From contig OY751489.1 of the NCBI GenBank assembly GCA_963565915.1, forward strand, positions 1,860,001-1,924,000: a stretch of DNA of 64,000 bases. The letters run 5' to 3'. Below the pieces are notes generated by a model. That model was not told the DNA's origin. It saw nothing but the letters and a program-made list of their open reading frames with translations, and ran no database searches. Each line of letters starts with the position of its first letter. Within the stretch, counting starts at the first letter, position 1. Positions 17,942 through 29,744 of this stretch are shown one piece after another. This stretch comes from Entoloma clypeatum. Taxonomy: Eukaryota; Basidiomycota; Agaricomycetes; Agaricales; Entolomataceae. A program made the position numbers and the translations under genes.

Positions 17942-20376
17942 ACTACAAAACGTATCGGAATTCACGGTTCTGGATGTCCGTGAGGTCCAGGTATTCCTAA
18001 GGCGAAAATTCAGATATAGAGGAAAACAAAGACCATATAGGTATACCTTTGGCACTTTGACCTTCTCCGTGCCATCATCTCTCGTCACCTCAATCCAGTT
18101 GTCATCATATGTATGGTCAGGTGGTTCCAAGTCCCTACGTCGGTTCTCCCTGGCGAGGTGCCAGCGGATTGCAAACAACGTTATTACACATACAACATGA
18201 CATACGCCAATAATAATCCAGGGGACGTGATTCCTTTGACATGCATTAGACTCGACCGGTTATACGGAAGGAACTGCGACGGAACTACCTCGGATAATAT
18301 TTGGCTTGCCACATAAAAGGGCCAGCGGAGTTGCCGATACAATATGCGCAGAGGGCGATGGCGTTGACTGTAATTCTCTTGGTATGACCAGCTGTCACGC
18401 TGGAGAGCCATGACAGAGACAGAACATAGTTGACAACCAAACCTTGTTGCGACGCGGAGTTAGCATTCATTATTCCCTGATAAAAAGAATAGAATACCAG
18501 AGGTCCATTGCGAGAAGAGCAAACCAATCTTATTAGACCATGGTAACAGGTTGATATTGAAGACAGCGATGATGTTCGGGATAGTATAGATAACGGCGAC
18601 GTAGCACCGGCTGTTCGGGAAACGCACCGCTAGCCAAACGCCTGTGTAATTAGTGGATATTGTAACGACACCATCGACACAACCAAGCAGCGTCGCTTTG
18701 AGGTTAGAAAAACCGAAGGAAGACACGATAATCTGGCGCTGGTTAGTGAGCGAGTTTGGTACCATAACCGAGGCCGAAAAGAGCGCGAAAAGCCAGGTTT
18801 TGGGATCACATAGAGCCTCATACATCCTAGTAGTAGGAAAGGTCTGCTGATATCAAGTACAGTGATAATTTCCACTCACTGTTCTTTCTTGAAATGTTTG
18901 TTTTCAACCCCAGTTTGGTTAACCTGGATGGCAATGAATCACTAACACATGCTGTGTCAATTGATGTTACCTTGATTCGGCGAATGGCAATTGCTTGTTC
19001 TTCTTCGGTAAGGAACCAAGCCGTGGTAGGGGAATCAGGAAAGAGGAACCTAGTACATTCTCAACCTTCGTCGTCTGCTTCAGAGCAGCAGCATACCAGA
19101 ATATACCAGCGACAACAAGTGTGATCGACCCAGTAATGATCATGAGCCTAAGTCTTCGCTTGAATAGAGTTCATTCAAGAGTGGCTTGCAGAGTAATCAC
19201 CATTTCCATGGCATAAAATGAGCAGTGATTATATGGAGAGATCCGTAGCTCAAGAAACCAGATGTGATCTGGGCTGAGGCTTCCGTCAGTAATATGTCTT
19301 GCAGGAGGAATGTAGATAGTGTCTTATTCACCTACGCCATTCATACAAACTGTGAATTTCGATCAAACCCGATGCTATCATTTGGTCCAACAAATAAGTG
19401 GAGACAACTTACACCAATAACCAACTCTCAAGATCTGTTCATTTCGCGTGTAGAACATAGCGGTTACGATCAAGAATCCAGCCGTGATTGAACCTTCGCA
19501 CATCCCCAGAACCAGACGAGCTAAGAGCAAGCCCTTGAAGTTCTTGCCGGCGGCGTGACAACAGAGCGCAATTCCCCATATCGTAATGTTGAGACTATTC
19601 GAAACATTATTTGGGCGTTTATAAAGACTGCGTTCTAGACATACCTGATCCATTTACCCACGGGAAAGCGTTGTAGTGCCAGATTCTGAGGGACTTCAAA
19701 CGCCAAGTAGCTCAGGTAGAATACTGTTCCCAGCCTGCATATCCTCGTCGAGGAAAGTTCGTCACTGACAATTGGAGAAAACGAACCAGTTAAATCTTTT
19801 TAATAGAGTTGCAGGGATAGTAAGGATGTTATTTCTTGGCGAACAAGGTACAACGTACTCGTTGGTGGTCAGATGAGTCGATTGTCTAATAGATATCGTT
19901 AATAGTGTTGAATCACATAACTTATCAACAGAAATCATACTTGATGCCGAGGATTGCGGAGCTTCCCAAAGTAGTCTTGTCCATGAATTGGACCCTGTGA
20001 TGTGAGAGGAAGGTGAGGAGCCAAACTATTGCTAGGGCTGGGGGCATGGCCTGACCAGTAGAGAACTACAGTCTTGATGCATTAACCTGCGGTGAGGGAG
20101 AGGAAGGTCATTTACTCACCACACATCAGGGGGAGGACAACCCTGTCGATCTTCTTCCTGTTTCCAGTAAGAAAACACCGAATCAACGGAAACGCCTTGA
20201 AAGACATCATCTCAACTTCACCGGACTCTGAGCGCATCTACCGGGTCAAGCGGCTCATCTGACGCTGCTGCAAGTTCCGCAGCTGTGTCGACTTGTCTCT
20301 TCGAGAAGGCCATGTGCTGGATCTTCGCGTCGAAGTCCTCCTTCTCATTCAAGGAAGCAGTATCACTTCCACCCAT
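17942..20376 (-). CDS. Dal5-like allantoate permease family MFS transporter
   Basis: An intron-rich gene with the blocks of the anion:cation symporter family of the major facilitator superfamily (allantoate permease branch). It starts MGGSDTASLNEK and reads KKIDRVVLPLMC, QFMDKTTLGSSAILGIK, FYLSYLAFEVPQNLALQRFP, GMCEGSITAGF, MFYTRNEQ, FLFPDSPTTAWFLTEEE, VNQTGVENKHFKKEQ, GVWLAVRFPNSR, QGIMNANSASQQG and AIRWHLARENRRRD. The C-terminus EYLDLTDIQNREFRYVL ends at 17942. The family has 12 membrane segments and imports small organic anions such as allantoate, ureidosuccinate, nicotinate or other carboxylates at the plasma membrane. The substrate cannot be read from sequence. At least ten short introns; I saw no frame break. 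A recent Copia insertion sits 334 bp past its stop. Confidence 0.85.
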
Positions 20377-21282
20377 TCTGTCGACACGAAGGTGATCGAA
20401 AATGAGAAACCTGGCGCCGAGGGAAAGGGTAGGTGATGGAACCTTTGCTACTTCAGGCCCTTTTAAAGATACCGCCTTTCAAGAGCATTTCAAGGGCAGA
20501 CTAGACGCAATTGAAACGGGTATGTATCAGGTCGGAGGACCTTCGCATCAATGCGGAACGGCTTATCTCGAGGTAATATCTCCAATCGTCCCACTAAATA
20601 GGCTAACTTTTGAGGGAATCTTGACCCGTCGCGGCCGGCGATTCACTGTGTGCGGGGGTCTTCAGTACAATGAATTGAAGCAGGTTTGCATCGCTGCGTA
20701 TACCAAGTGATATGCACGCAAACTCGTACCCCACAATCGCGATTCCTGGTAGGCAAGCCCAGTGTGATATTTATTCAAGGGACACTGAGGTCGGTGCGGT
20801 GATCGCCAGGGAATTAAAGCCGTCTAAACCCTACTAAGTAAAGCCGAATTCCGTGGGGCATCTGCAGGACTGGGTTTCCGTAACATAGGCATGAACGCCA
20901 ACGGGATCGAGTCAAGATATGAGACTTGAGGCCTGTATTTGCGCATCCACACTTGATTTGTGTTACAAATGTGAACGTTCCATGTTTCAACAAGAGGACG
21001 ACCGATAAGTGGAGATAAAGGAGGTCTTTCGTTGAGAACCCCAAGTAAAGGTATCAGGTGGTTAATTTCGATCTGGCTTCTTTTGCATGAAAGCTCTAGG
21101 AAGCTTTGGATTTCAATGTCATCGCCAATTGCCAAGTGGCTATGATTTCACGGAGAGATGGCAATAAAGAGGATCTTTGGTAAATTGGCATCGCGTCCAG
21201 GCGTCTTATCCGTCAGGACTAACATTGGCTGGCACTACCTGGGAATACGGATCAGTTACGCAAACACCGTCCATCGGGGAAC
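20377..21282. other. Spacer between the permease start and the GSH2 stop
   Basis: Holds the permease promoter and the GSH2 3' flank. Open frames at 20402-20710 (+) and 20824-21135 (-) show no known domain and no intron/exon support. I do not call them genes. Confidence 0.4.
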
Positions 21283-23054
21283 TCAGATGTCGATTAGAAG
21301 CAGAGAATCAAGTACCGAAAATCCTGTGGCCACGCCGCCTTCGTCGCTATCTTTCCCTTTGGTTCTAACCAACCAACCAACTTCCTTTTCTTCCACTGAA
21401 CTGGCCAGATCTCCGAACAGTGCCCATCCAAATATACCAAGCTCGCTCACAACATCGGCCCGGACAGCAGCGCTTTCGGGACTAGGATCACCTGCTCGCA
21501 GGAGATAATTCCCCGAACCATTCGGAGGGACGATGAGCTTCATCGCAATCCAAGCCTGACGTTCCTGGGGCGGCAAGGTATCGAGGAACGGTCGAATTGA
21601 TTCCTTGTAGATGTTATTACCCCCTCCTTCCCTTTGTGGCTTGAGAACAAGCGAGTGTGCGAGGTCCCTGGCTCTCCTGACTCCATGGCTTTCATTTTCG
21701 ACGTCGGGTGTTCGGGGACCATTTATTGCGTCCAGTGCCCACATCTCCATGAAACTTTCGCGTACCTCTTGAACGGCCTCTGCGCTGAAAATGTTTTTGC
21801 CCCATTGCTGCTCGTTACACAAGAAATGTTCAAGGACCCCAGGTTGCGTGAGTACCTCTTGGACCTTTTTCCCGCCCGCAAGTTGGAGGGCGATAGAAGG
21901 ACATTTGATGGCTCTGGATCGTTCGAGGAGAATGCGAGTCGAATAGTGCATAGGAGTTGGGTATTCCGCGGGCACATAACCCGATCGAAAATACACAGTA
22001 GAAATTTCGACAAATCCCGAGGGCTGGACGTCAGGAGAGCACGAGACACGCAAGACACGAGACTCTGGATCGACTGTAGCGCAATAAGCAAGCTCGTCGA
22101 ATGTCCGACGGATCGCATGTATGAAATGGCTAGGATATCGTTAGAGGTGCTCGGATGCCAGCACGGTCAAGGACGAACTTCTTCAAGAGCTGATGTTCGA
22201 GCGGGCGCTGATCGAAGATGTTGCGCTCTCCGGGTTGTACAACGAAAAGAATATATGCCCTTGCCGAAGATCAACACATGTTCATCGTCTGGGAAGACGG
22301 GCTTTACCCTTCTTTGTTATATGCTTTGTGAGCGGCTGTGAGGCCTTCAACTAGACCAGATAAAGTGTCATTGGGGGGGAAATTTTCAGGGCGCAGGTGT
22401 GGTGAGGCATTGTAATATCGGGTGGATGCATAAAGATAACTAGACGGATATGGTTAAGAAAGGAGGGCGAGAGCCATCGAAAGCATACCGGTGAAGCTCT
22501 GCAACGCGTCCCGAAAGCGCGCCAAATGAGACGGATATCGTATTGAATTCTACTTGTTTCAACCTAGGAGATTCTCCCAGCGGCATATGGAGCATATAGT
22601 CAGACCGATATAATCCCAGCTGAAGAGGCTACATAGAATGGTGTCAGAAGAACGTCAAAGCAACTATCCCCAGGTATACCTGCACCATTCCCTCGTTTCT
22701 TAGTTGCTTCCAACCCTTCCAGAGTTGCCCGATAAAATCGTCGACCCCTCCTACACCGTGTTCTATACCCATGACCCGATCTAGAAATTCGACATCTTGG
22801 GCGATTCTAGCATACAACACATTATAAATGCGCTGAAGACGCCTTGCCAACTGGAAGAGAGAGCGAGGGAACAGTGACGGGAACAAGGACAATGGCGCAT
22901 GAGTGGCATAGGACGGGATTGATGACTGAAGTTGAGTAGGTGGCAGATATAGCAAGCCAGTGGCAAACGCGTAGGAGGTTGCCTGAAGGGTGAGGTCCTC
23001 AACTTGGGCTTTCGACAGGGTCGGAGGCCAATCAGACAAGGTCACGGTTGCCAT
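21283..23054 (-). CDS. GSH2: Glutathione synthetase
   Basis: This enzyme joins gamma-glutamylcysteine to glycine with ATP, the second step of cytosolic glutathione synthesis. Exon 1 (23054-22680) starts MATVTLSDWPPTLSK and has the family's LLYLPP and ARIAQDVEFLD. After an intron (22679-22629), exon 2 gives LGLYRSDYMLH and KQVEFNTISVSFG, the substrate-binding region. Later exons contain VVQPGERNIFDQR, VDPESRVLRVSCSPD, YFRSGYVPAEYP and LLERSRAIKCPSIALQLAG. The ATP-grasp/glycine-rich loop follows with VLKPQREGGGNNIY and SELGIFGWALF, and the end is LVRTKGKDSDEGGVATGFSVLD. Length and order fit the eukaryotic family. It starts 145 bp below the RPAP1 stop on the same strand. Confidence 0.93.
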
Positions 23055-23198
23055 ATCACGATCCGCCCAAGTTGACCTTCAAGCTTCAAGGCTCAAGCAC
23101 AGGACAAGGTTGACTCAGCCAGTATATGTATGATAAGACGAACATAAAATATGGTAATTTGATCTAGGTGTCTGTAAGTACTCTCGGTCCGACTACAT

Positions 23199-26100
23199 CT
23201 ATTCAGCATCAAAGAGGCCCCGGAGTCTATCGCCCAAGCCCCAACGTATGATGTACTGCAGACGTAGTGCCTTTTCAGCTTCATCCAAGGCGATAGGAGA
23301 TTCGGGGGGCTGAAGGATCGTCGGACTCCTGGTTTGTCGATACCAAACGACCTCTCGGACGACTTCGTGCCTGCCATGGCCCACAATAGCATGTAACAGC
23401 TCGCTCGCACATTCGTCGCCCCAGCCCTCTTCATCGTGCAACCAGATATTAGCAGCAACATGATGTAACGCCACCAGACGCACAAAGCCTTGCGTATCAT
23501 TTCTCAAAATTGACCGAAGGTAAGAGCCAGTCATCTGAGGATCTCTTTCAATCGGCCATAGATATTCTCCAATATCAGCGCATATGACTTGCTCCACTGG
23601 TGTACGGATGGCCTTCAAGATGTGGCTAAAATCATTCCAGAGATGTTTCCGGTAGTCAATTGCATACCTCATTGACGTGGGCGGTAGGAGTAGCCGAGCA
23701 AACAAGGGATGGGAGAAAGATATTGCATCATAAAGCGACACGAAATCAGTGTAATATTGGAAGAACGGTGTTTGATCGAGGAATTTTGCTGCCACTTGTT
23801 CGAGGTCGACACTGCTCGACAAAGGCACAACGGGACCATAAACTGAGGATGCATGAACGGCCAAGACCGTGTATGGTTTCAGGAGGTCATCCATGAGTTG
23901 TCCCACAACATGATCACGAAAAACCTCTTCAATGGATTCTGTATGAGGTTGGTCATGTTCTAACATGATAACCTTCATGCATCCGAAGATAGCCTCTTCT
24001 CGGGTAAGGACAAAATCGGTCAATGCGAAATAACCGAGTATGTCTCGAGCGATGATGGTCAGTAACAGTGATGCACGTGTGATATCAATCTCTGACACAT
24101 CCCAGGATGCTGGAGAGGATTTGAATACAACGGAGGTTCCGGATCGGAGGAGATGGTTGAGAGGCGTTAGGGTCCACTCCCGTGGTAAAGGGAGCCCAAA
24201 TCCCTGCAGAGACGCCCTTGGGGGGAGGCGTTGAGTGGAGGCCAACAGAAGGGATCGAGGGGTAGGCGGGTAAGGCCCAACGTAGATATCGCTGAGGCCG
24301 AGTGTATATTCCAAGAATGGTTTGATTATTGCCATGCCGCCCCTGTCCCAAATAGTGGAGGGGGCCGGAATACCCAAAGAGGTGACACATCCTGGGGTCA
24401 ACATGTCAAAAAATTCCGCAATAACTTGGCTTGCATATTCTTCATCACCAGGAAGTAATTTCGCCAGTATAGACAAAGCCTGAGCCGACCATAGAGCTTG
24501 TGAGGTACCTGGAAGTCTTCTTGATAGACGAAGAAACATCGAAAGAAGGAATGCAAGTGGTCGTAGATATACATATGCCTGAGTCATACTCTGGGTTGAA
24601 GAGAGCAACGACCAGACTGGGTGAACGAGGACCTTGGCACATAAGTCGGAAATATCAGAAAAAGGAAATGGGAATGGTGGAGAGGCAAGAGGGCCATCTG
24701 ACGGTGGCGGAAGACAAGCGAGCCAGAGACGGATGGCACAGGCGAGGGTTGTCGCATGTCTGGCAAGATCGCGAAGGCGAGGCGAATGAGACGGCGAAAA
24801 TGAGGTCACAGCCAGCTCCAGAAGATCCTGTCTGATAGCCCCTAGACAGTTTGCAACGACCACCTTCTCGTTGCCATGTTCGAACCCGCTCCCCGATACT
24901 TCTATACACTCCATCCTCTCCTCGGAGCCGCCTCGTACCCCATTGATCCTCGCGCCTTCCAGCCATGCCGCGTTGACTTTCCAAATGCCACTCCATGCAT
25001 CCCAATCGCCCTCCTCGGTCCCCAGTCGCTTGATAAGATTGTTGACCTCACCATTCCATCCCCATCCAACTACCTGACTCCAAAGTATGTCATGGTCGGG
25101 TGTTGTCCGGTGCGGATTCACCGCACACACAATCCAGTACTCCAGTAAGTCTGTCCATGCCGCCATTAGTTGACGACATTCGCATGATTCTGAAACAATG
25201 TAGTGGCACAATTGCGCAAACTCTGTCATCGCCGTACTCGCAATGTTGGAATATAGTCCGTAAGACGCGAGTGCCTTATAGAATCGAAGTGTTGAGACGA
25301 GGAGAGACATCGCAAGTGGGGCCGGATATACTGATGCTGTTGGCAGAATTGCAACGAGTTGAAGGGTCGCATCTGCAGCTTCTCTGAGAACTAAAGCATT
25401 CGATCGAGAGGCGTTGGCGAGTATAGTCAGAAGGTCTAAAGCAAGGGGGTCGGGGAAAGAGGGCTGATCTGTTTTCGACGTTGGTGTAAGGAGGAATGTT
25501 TGAACCACAATGGCGACAAGCCGGGGGGTCGTCGTTATCGAGGCAGCAAAGTAATTGTTCTGCTTAGCCAACCGAACGATGACACCTAAGAGCTTGATCT
25601 GGCTTTCCTGCTCAAGTTGCCCTCGAGAAAGTAACGCGGTGACCTGAGGCAAGAAGAATTCGAGCCGCAGCGAGTTCAATGCCGCGTCACCGAGGACGTC
25701 TAATTCCACCCCTTCGATGCTCAAAATTCCCTCATCCCATCCTACGACGCATTGCCATATAACCTCGACAGCCCTTGCTCCAACGCTTCCGCGCTCGGCT
25801 ATGGCTTCTATCCCAGCAGCTACGATCCTTTTTCGCAACTCTTCTTCTTTGCCTACCAGATCACCCATTCCATCTATTTCGCCATGCAGCATTCTTGAGA
25901 CCCTTCGTGCAATGCGAGCGAGGACACCCAACATCGTCGCCCTCTGCGCAGGCACACTAGAGCGAGAAAGTAGGAAAATATCATCAAGAGTGTATCCTGC
26001 GTGTGCACCCTCTGCATGATGATGAAGGCCAAGATGAGTGGGAAGGGACGATGAGGCGCATGGCGGGATGGGCTTCCCTGAAAGATCAAATCGTAGGGAT

Positions 26101-27045
26101 GAGGCGACATCAGACGGCTGAGAGTGATCCATCCAGGCAAGGTCAGGATTATCCTGGGGCGCATCCGGGAAGTAACGACGGCGGATGTATTCCGCGGTGC
26201 CTTCCTCAGGTTCCGATTCTTTGGTGCGTTGAGGTGGAGAAGGCTGCTGGTGCATCGAGCCTGCCCATTTTCCGAGAGAGATTGCCGAACCATCGTCTGT
26301 AGAAGGAGGCAGAGCCAGCACTTTTCTCCTGGGAGAGGGAGGGGCAGATTCATAAACATGGACATCTTGCGGGGAGAGTTCTGCGAAACGGAGATGACGA
26401 TCCGCACGACTCGAAGGTCGTGTGCTGTTGGTAGAGAGGGCAGGATGTGGAGAAGCCACTTGAGCATCGATCAGCAACGAGGAAAGGAGAGACCAAAGTA
26501 ACTCACGCCTCTCGGGCGATAATTCGCCATTCGATCGTTCCGGAGAGGTTATTGGGACTGGTGAATAAATCAGGGGAACAGTGCAGGAACGAGTGACCTT
26601 TGCTCCAACCTTCGTCAAGCACGTCCCACTCTGGGCTGGGCTTGTCTCGCGGAAGCGCAGTTTGTTTTTCCCTTGCCAGCCGGGCCCGTTTCAACACGTC
26701 GCCGACACCGGCTCCAAAGCGCTGGATGATCTCCTGTCTTTCACGTTCCTTTTCTTCCTCCGTCATGCTCTGCACCCGCTCTTCGTTTTCACGACTCATT
26801 TGATCCCGCCAGTCAACACTCCCCGACACCCTTGGCATCCTCCCACCGGTAACCAACGTTGGAACATCTCTTGGTCTCGGATTAGCCGTCTTCTGTGTCG
26901 CTTCCCGATTGCGAGCAAATGCACTCTTTGAACGATGTTGAACCGCTGGAAAGCCACTACCCCCTGAACGGAAGGGTTTCAAAGACGGAGATGCTGTGTT
27001 CCGCTCTACTATTGAGCCTATGAGAGCCGGAGTATTGCTCGCCAT
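23199..27045 (-). CDS. RPAP1: RNA polymerase II-associated protein 1
   Basis: A large protein (about 1300 residues) in two main exons. Exon 1 starts MASNTPALIG and has the RPAP1 N-terminal motif: QMSRENEERVQSMTEEEK followed by EIIQRFGAGVGDVLKRARLA. A 40-nt intron (26597-26558) joins WSK to VPITSPERS. Exon 2 has the RPAP1 C-terminal motif: RFDLSGKPIP, LPTHLGLHHHAEG, then GYTLDDIFLLSRSSVPAQRA. It is then a long helical-repeat-like region ending LRLQYIIRWGLGDRLRGLF. RPAP1 (Rba50 in yeast) acts with chaperone-like partners in RNA polymerase II assembly and nuclear import, and in Mediator-polymerase contact in animals. The intron is shorter than most here, so its exact borders are inferred from the reading frame. 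Confidence 0.9.
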
Positions 27046-27309
27046 AACGATGTGCTGTTGTCCGCGACGATGATGAACGTTGCAATTCCATCAGGCCTTG
27101 GTTTTCGGACTTCTTGGTCAGAAATTCCAGTCTGCAATCAACATCTTATCTTATCAGAGAGATACTGCAACCCTCAGGCCAGTTGAATTTGACTCCATAC
27201 ATACATACAAATGGTTTTCTTCATATTCTTATGAATAAGTACCCCCTAACTTCAGTTGCAAGGGGCTTCATGACGGAAAAAAGGAGCTGTGGTGATTCGA
27301 CTAGCATTC

Positions 27310-27987
27310 TTACAATTTTCCTTTGATCTCCTCGAAAACTCGCTGAAGCTCAGTTTTATCCATCGGTTTAGCAGGCCATCCCACCACAAGTCCTTCCTCG
27401 TCTGTTGCAGAGGGCTTGGGGATGATATGGAAATGGACATGATCAACTTCCTATCACAAAACTCAGTCAAAGTGAATTATGATGAAGTGGGAGTTACCTG
27501 GTGAGCGATCCGCCCGTTGTTTTGCAGGATGTTGTAATTCTCCACTCCTTGAGCGATTGCTATCTTCTTTACGACAGGCATTGCGTCTGCAAGATATTCG
27601 TCCGGCAGTTGATGCATCTTCTCAGCATGGTCTAATATTTTCATGACTGGCATCAAGAATCCTTCATGGAGCTAGACAGACAACAAACGCTTTGGAACAA
27701 CGAGGGCATGCCCCCTCGATAAAGGCCCGATGTCGAGGAATGCGTATCTGTATGAATGTATTTGTTTCTCTGTGATCGCCATAGAAAGTCCAGTCACAAA
27801 CGAGAGCTCTGTCTCGAGTATTTTGAAACTCGGAATGTCACCTGGATATATCATGAGCAGGGCACAAACGTTGCTGGAGGATGACATACCCTTGACGATC
27901 TTGCAGAAAAGGCAAGTGGCAAGAGACCTGCGATCATCTGTTCAAACAGTTGTTTGACGATGATGTCTGAAAATACTTTGCAGCCAT
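27310..27987 (-). CDS. HNT1: Histidine-triad (HIT) nucleotide hydrolase
   Basis: Assembled over several introns. Start MAA at 27987, then the zinc-site-like CLFCKIVKG, DIPSFKILETEL, and AFLDIGPLSRGHALVVPK. The catalytic triad is HVHFHIIPK, near 27440. The C-terminus is GWPAKPMDKTELQRVFEEIKGKL. The family hydrolyses AMP-lysine and other adenosine phosphoramidates in the cytosol and nucleus. All catalytic His residues are visible. The predicted starts of this gene and the 2OG oxygenase are only 149 bp apart on opposite strands, so they probably share a bidirectional promoter. Confidence 0.9.
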
Positions 27988-28136
27988 AATCTCAATCGTA
28001 GTAGTAGTATACCTTTCAGTGGGCGGGACTTGGTATGTTCAAACTCAGAGATCTGGCAGGTGTGAACTACACAAATTCAAGTTGTACACAAGACCTACGA
28101 AGAACAGAGCGAATCCAAAGCGAAAGAATACTTAGG

Positions 28137-29690
28137 ATGGCGTCTTTGATGGAAAGAGCGAAGGCCGCTAACCCAGGCTTTCAGGTTATCCCTGTCATGT
28201 ATGTCGCTATAACAGATCAGCGGCGGCTAATTTGCAAAATACAATTCTTCAGTGATCTGGTGAACGTGTCCAGCACTGACCCCGAGATACGTGGAAACTT
28301 GGTCGAGGAAATACGGAAGGCATGTATTGATGTTGGCTTCTTTTATGGTACGTGTACGGATAGCAGTCTAGTACTTTTGGAGTTTCACAACACCATCCAC
28401 AGTCAAGAATCATGGCATCGGGAATGATATAATTGAAGATGCACTGGAAACTGCAAAGAAATACTTCGCGCTCCCCCTAGACTCCAAAATGGAGGTCAAT
28501 ATTGGAACTCTTGACGAGAACAGTACAAGCACACTTACTGCTGAGTCGTGTACAGCTCGAGAACCAAAAGACGCCGAACTTCAAAGGATATCAGGCGGTC
28601 CTCAGTGGCAACGTCAATCCAGAAAATGCAGGAGATCTTCAAGAAGGCTTCGAGTTTGGCTGGGAAGACCTGGACGAAAGTCAACCTTCCTTCAAAGAAG
28701 ATACTACCGGAGTAATGGCTGGTGCAAACGTTTGGCCTACCCAAGTTCCTGATTTTCGCATGAAAGTCTTGAATTATTAGTACGTCTGTTCACGTCCTAG
28801 AGCGTATGAACAGAATACGACTGATGCGAAGCCACGCAGCAGTGAAACTTGGGCGGTCTTTGTTCCCCTTATTCGCGCTCGCCCTGAACCTCCCCGAGAA
28901 TTTCTTTGATGATAAAGTCCGCCCATCTGTGTTCATTCACTCCATAGATTACGGATAGTTCCAATGCAGACTCTGCGCTCGGCGGCAATTATGAAATTAC
29001 TGCATTACCCTCCTCAAAAAGGCACCATAGATGACCGTGTGGTAGGCATTGGCGAACACACCGAGTAAGCTGGTCAACTCTCTGTATAGACTGACCTGAT
29101 TTCTGTTCAGCTGGGAGGTGAGAATAGTCGAACTTGGTTGACGCAAGGTCGAACATTCAAGACTACGATCACAGTGCTTCACCATATTGTGGCAGCAACC
29201 CGGAATTCAAGCTTTGCAGATTCTGAATTCCCAGAAGCAATGGATAAACGCACCTTCAATTCCCGGCACTCTTGTCATCAAGTAAGTGGGGCAACAAAGT
29301 GGCTCCTATATCCCTGCCTTGACCTGTCCATCATTTAGCCTCGGTGATCAGTTCGCAAGATGGACTAGTGGGTTTTCATCTCAATGTACATTGAACACAA
29401 CCAGATAAAATCATCTAGATGATATCTTCAAGTCCACAGTTCACCGAGCTATCAATGCCAATGGAGTCGACCGATATGCCATCCCACTTTTCTTCGGTAC
29501 AGACTACGACGTCAAACTCGAGGTAGGATCTCGACCTCGCATCATGCAGACTCTCATCTGAAACATACATTAGCCCATTCAAAGTTGTACCTCGCCTGAG
29601 CGCCCACCTCGATATGAAATAACAACCGCAGGAGAATATGTCAAATCACGTCTTGAGGCAACTTATAATCACAAGTATGCTGCGGTATAA
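28137..29690 (+). CDS. 2-oxoglutarate/Fe(II)-dependent oxygenase, isopenicillin N synthase-like
   Basis: A multi-exon gene starting MASLMERAKAANPGFQ. The N-terminal DIOX_N block reads VIPVIDLVNVSS, ACIDVGFFY and VKNHGI. A middle segment has TPNFKGYQAVL, GDLQEGFEFGWED and MAGANVWP. The iron site is completed by splicing: GEHTDWE gives the H-x-D pair across an intron between 29066 and 29111. The distal His is in KSTVHRAINANG and the 2-oxoglutarate Arg follows in DRYAIPLFF. The end is a YNHKYAAV tail with stop at 29688-29690. These enzymes couple 2-oxoglutarate decarboxylation to hydroxylation, ring closure or desaturation of small molecules. The substrate is not predictable. The PRMT3 stop is 54 bp further, convergent. 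Confidence 0.87.
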
Positions 29691-29744
29691 GGTCCTATAC
29701 TACTGAGACTTTACTCCTGAAGGTACATTTCACTGTCCGTTAGG

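Noticed and set aside
20402..20710. 102-codon plus-strand ORF upstream of the Dal5-like permease
   Set aside because: No recognisable domain, no intron support, and it lies in the expected promoter region.
20824..21135. 103-codon minus-strand ORF below GSH2
   Set aside because: Begins and ends without splice or domain evidence. The GSH2 C-terminus is already complete at 21283.
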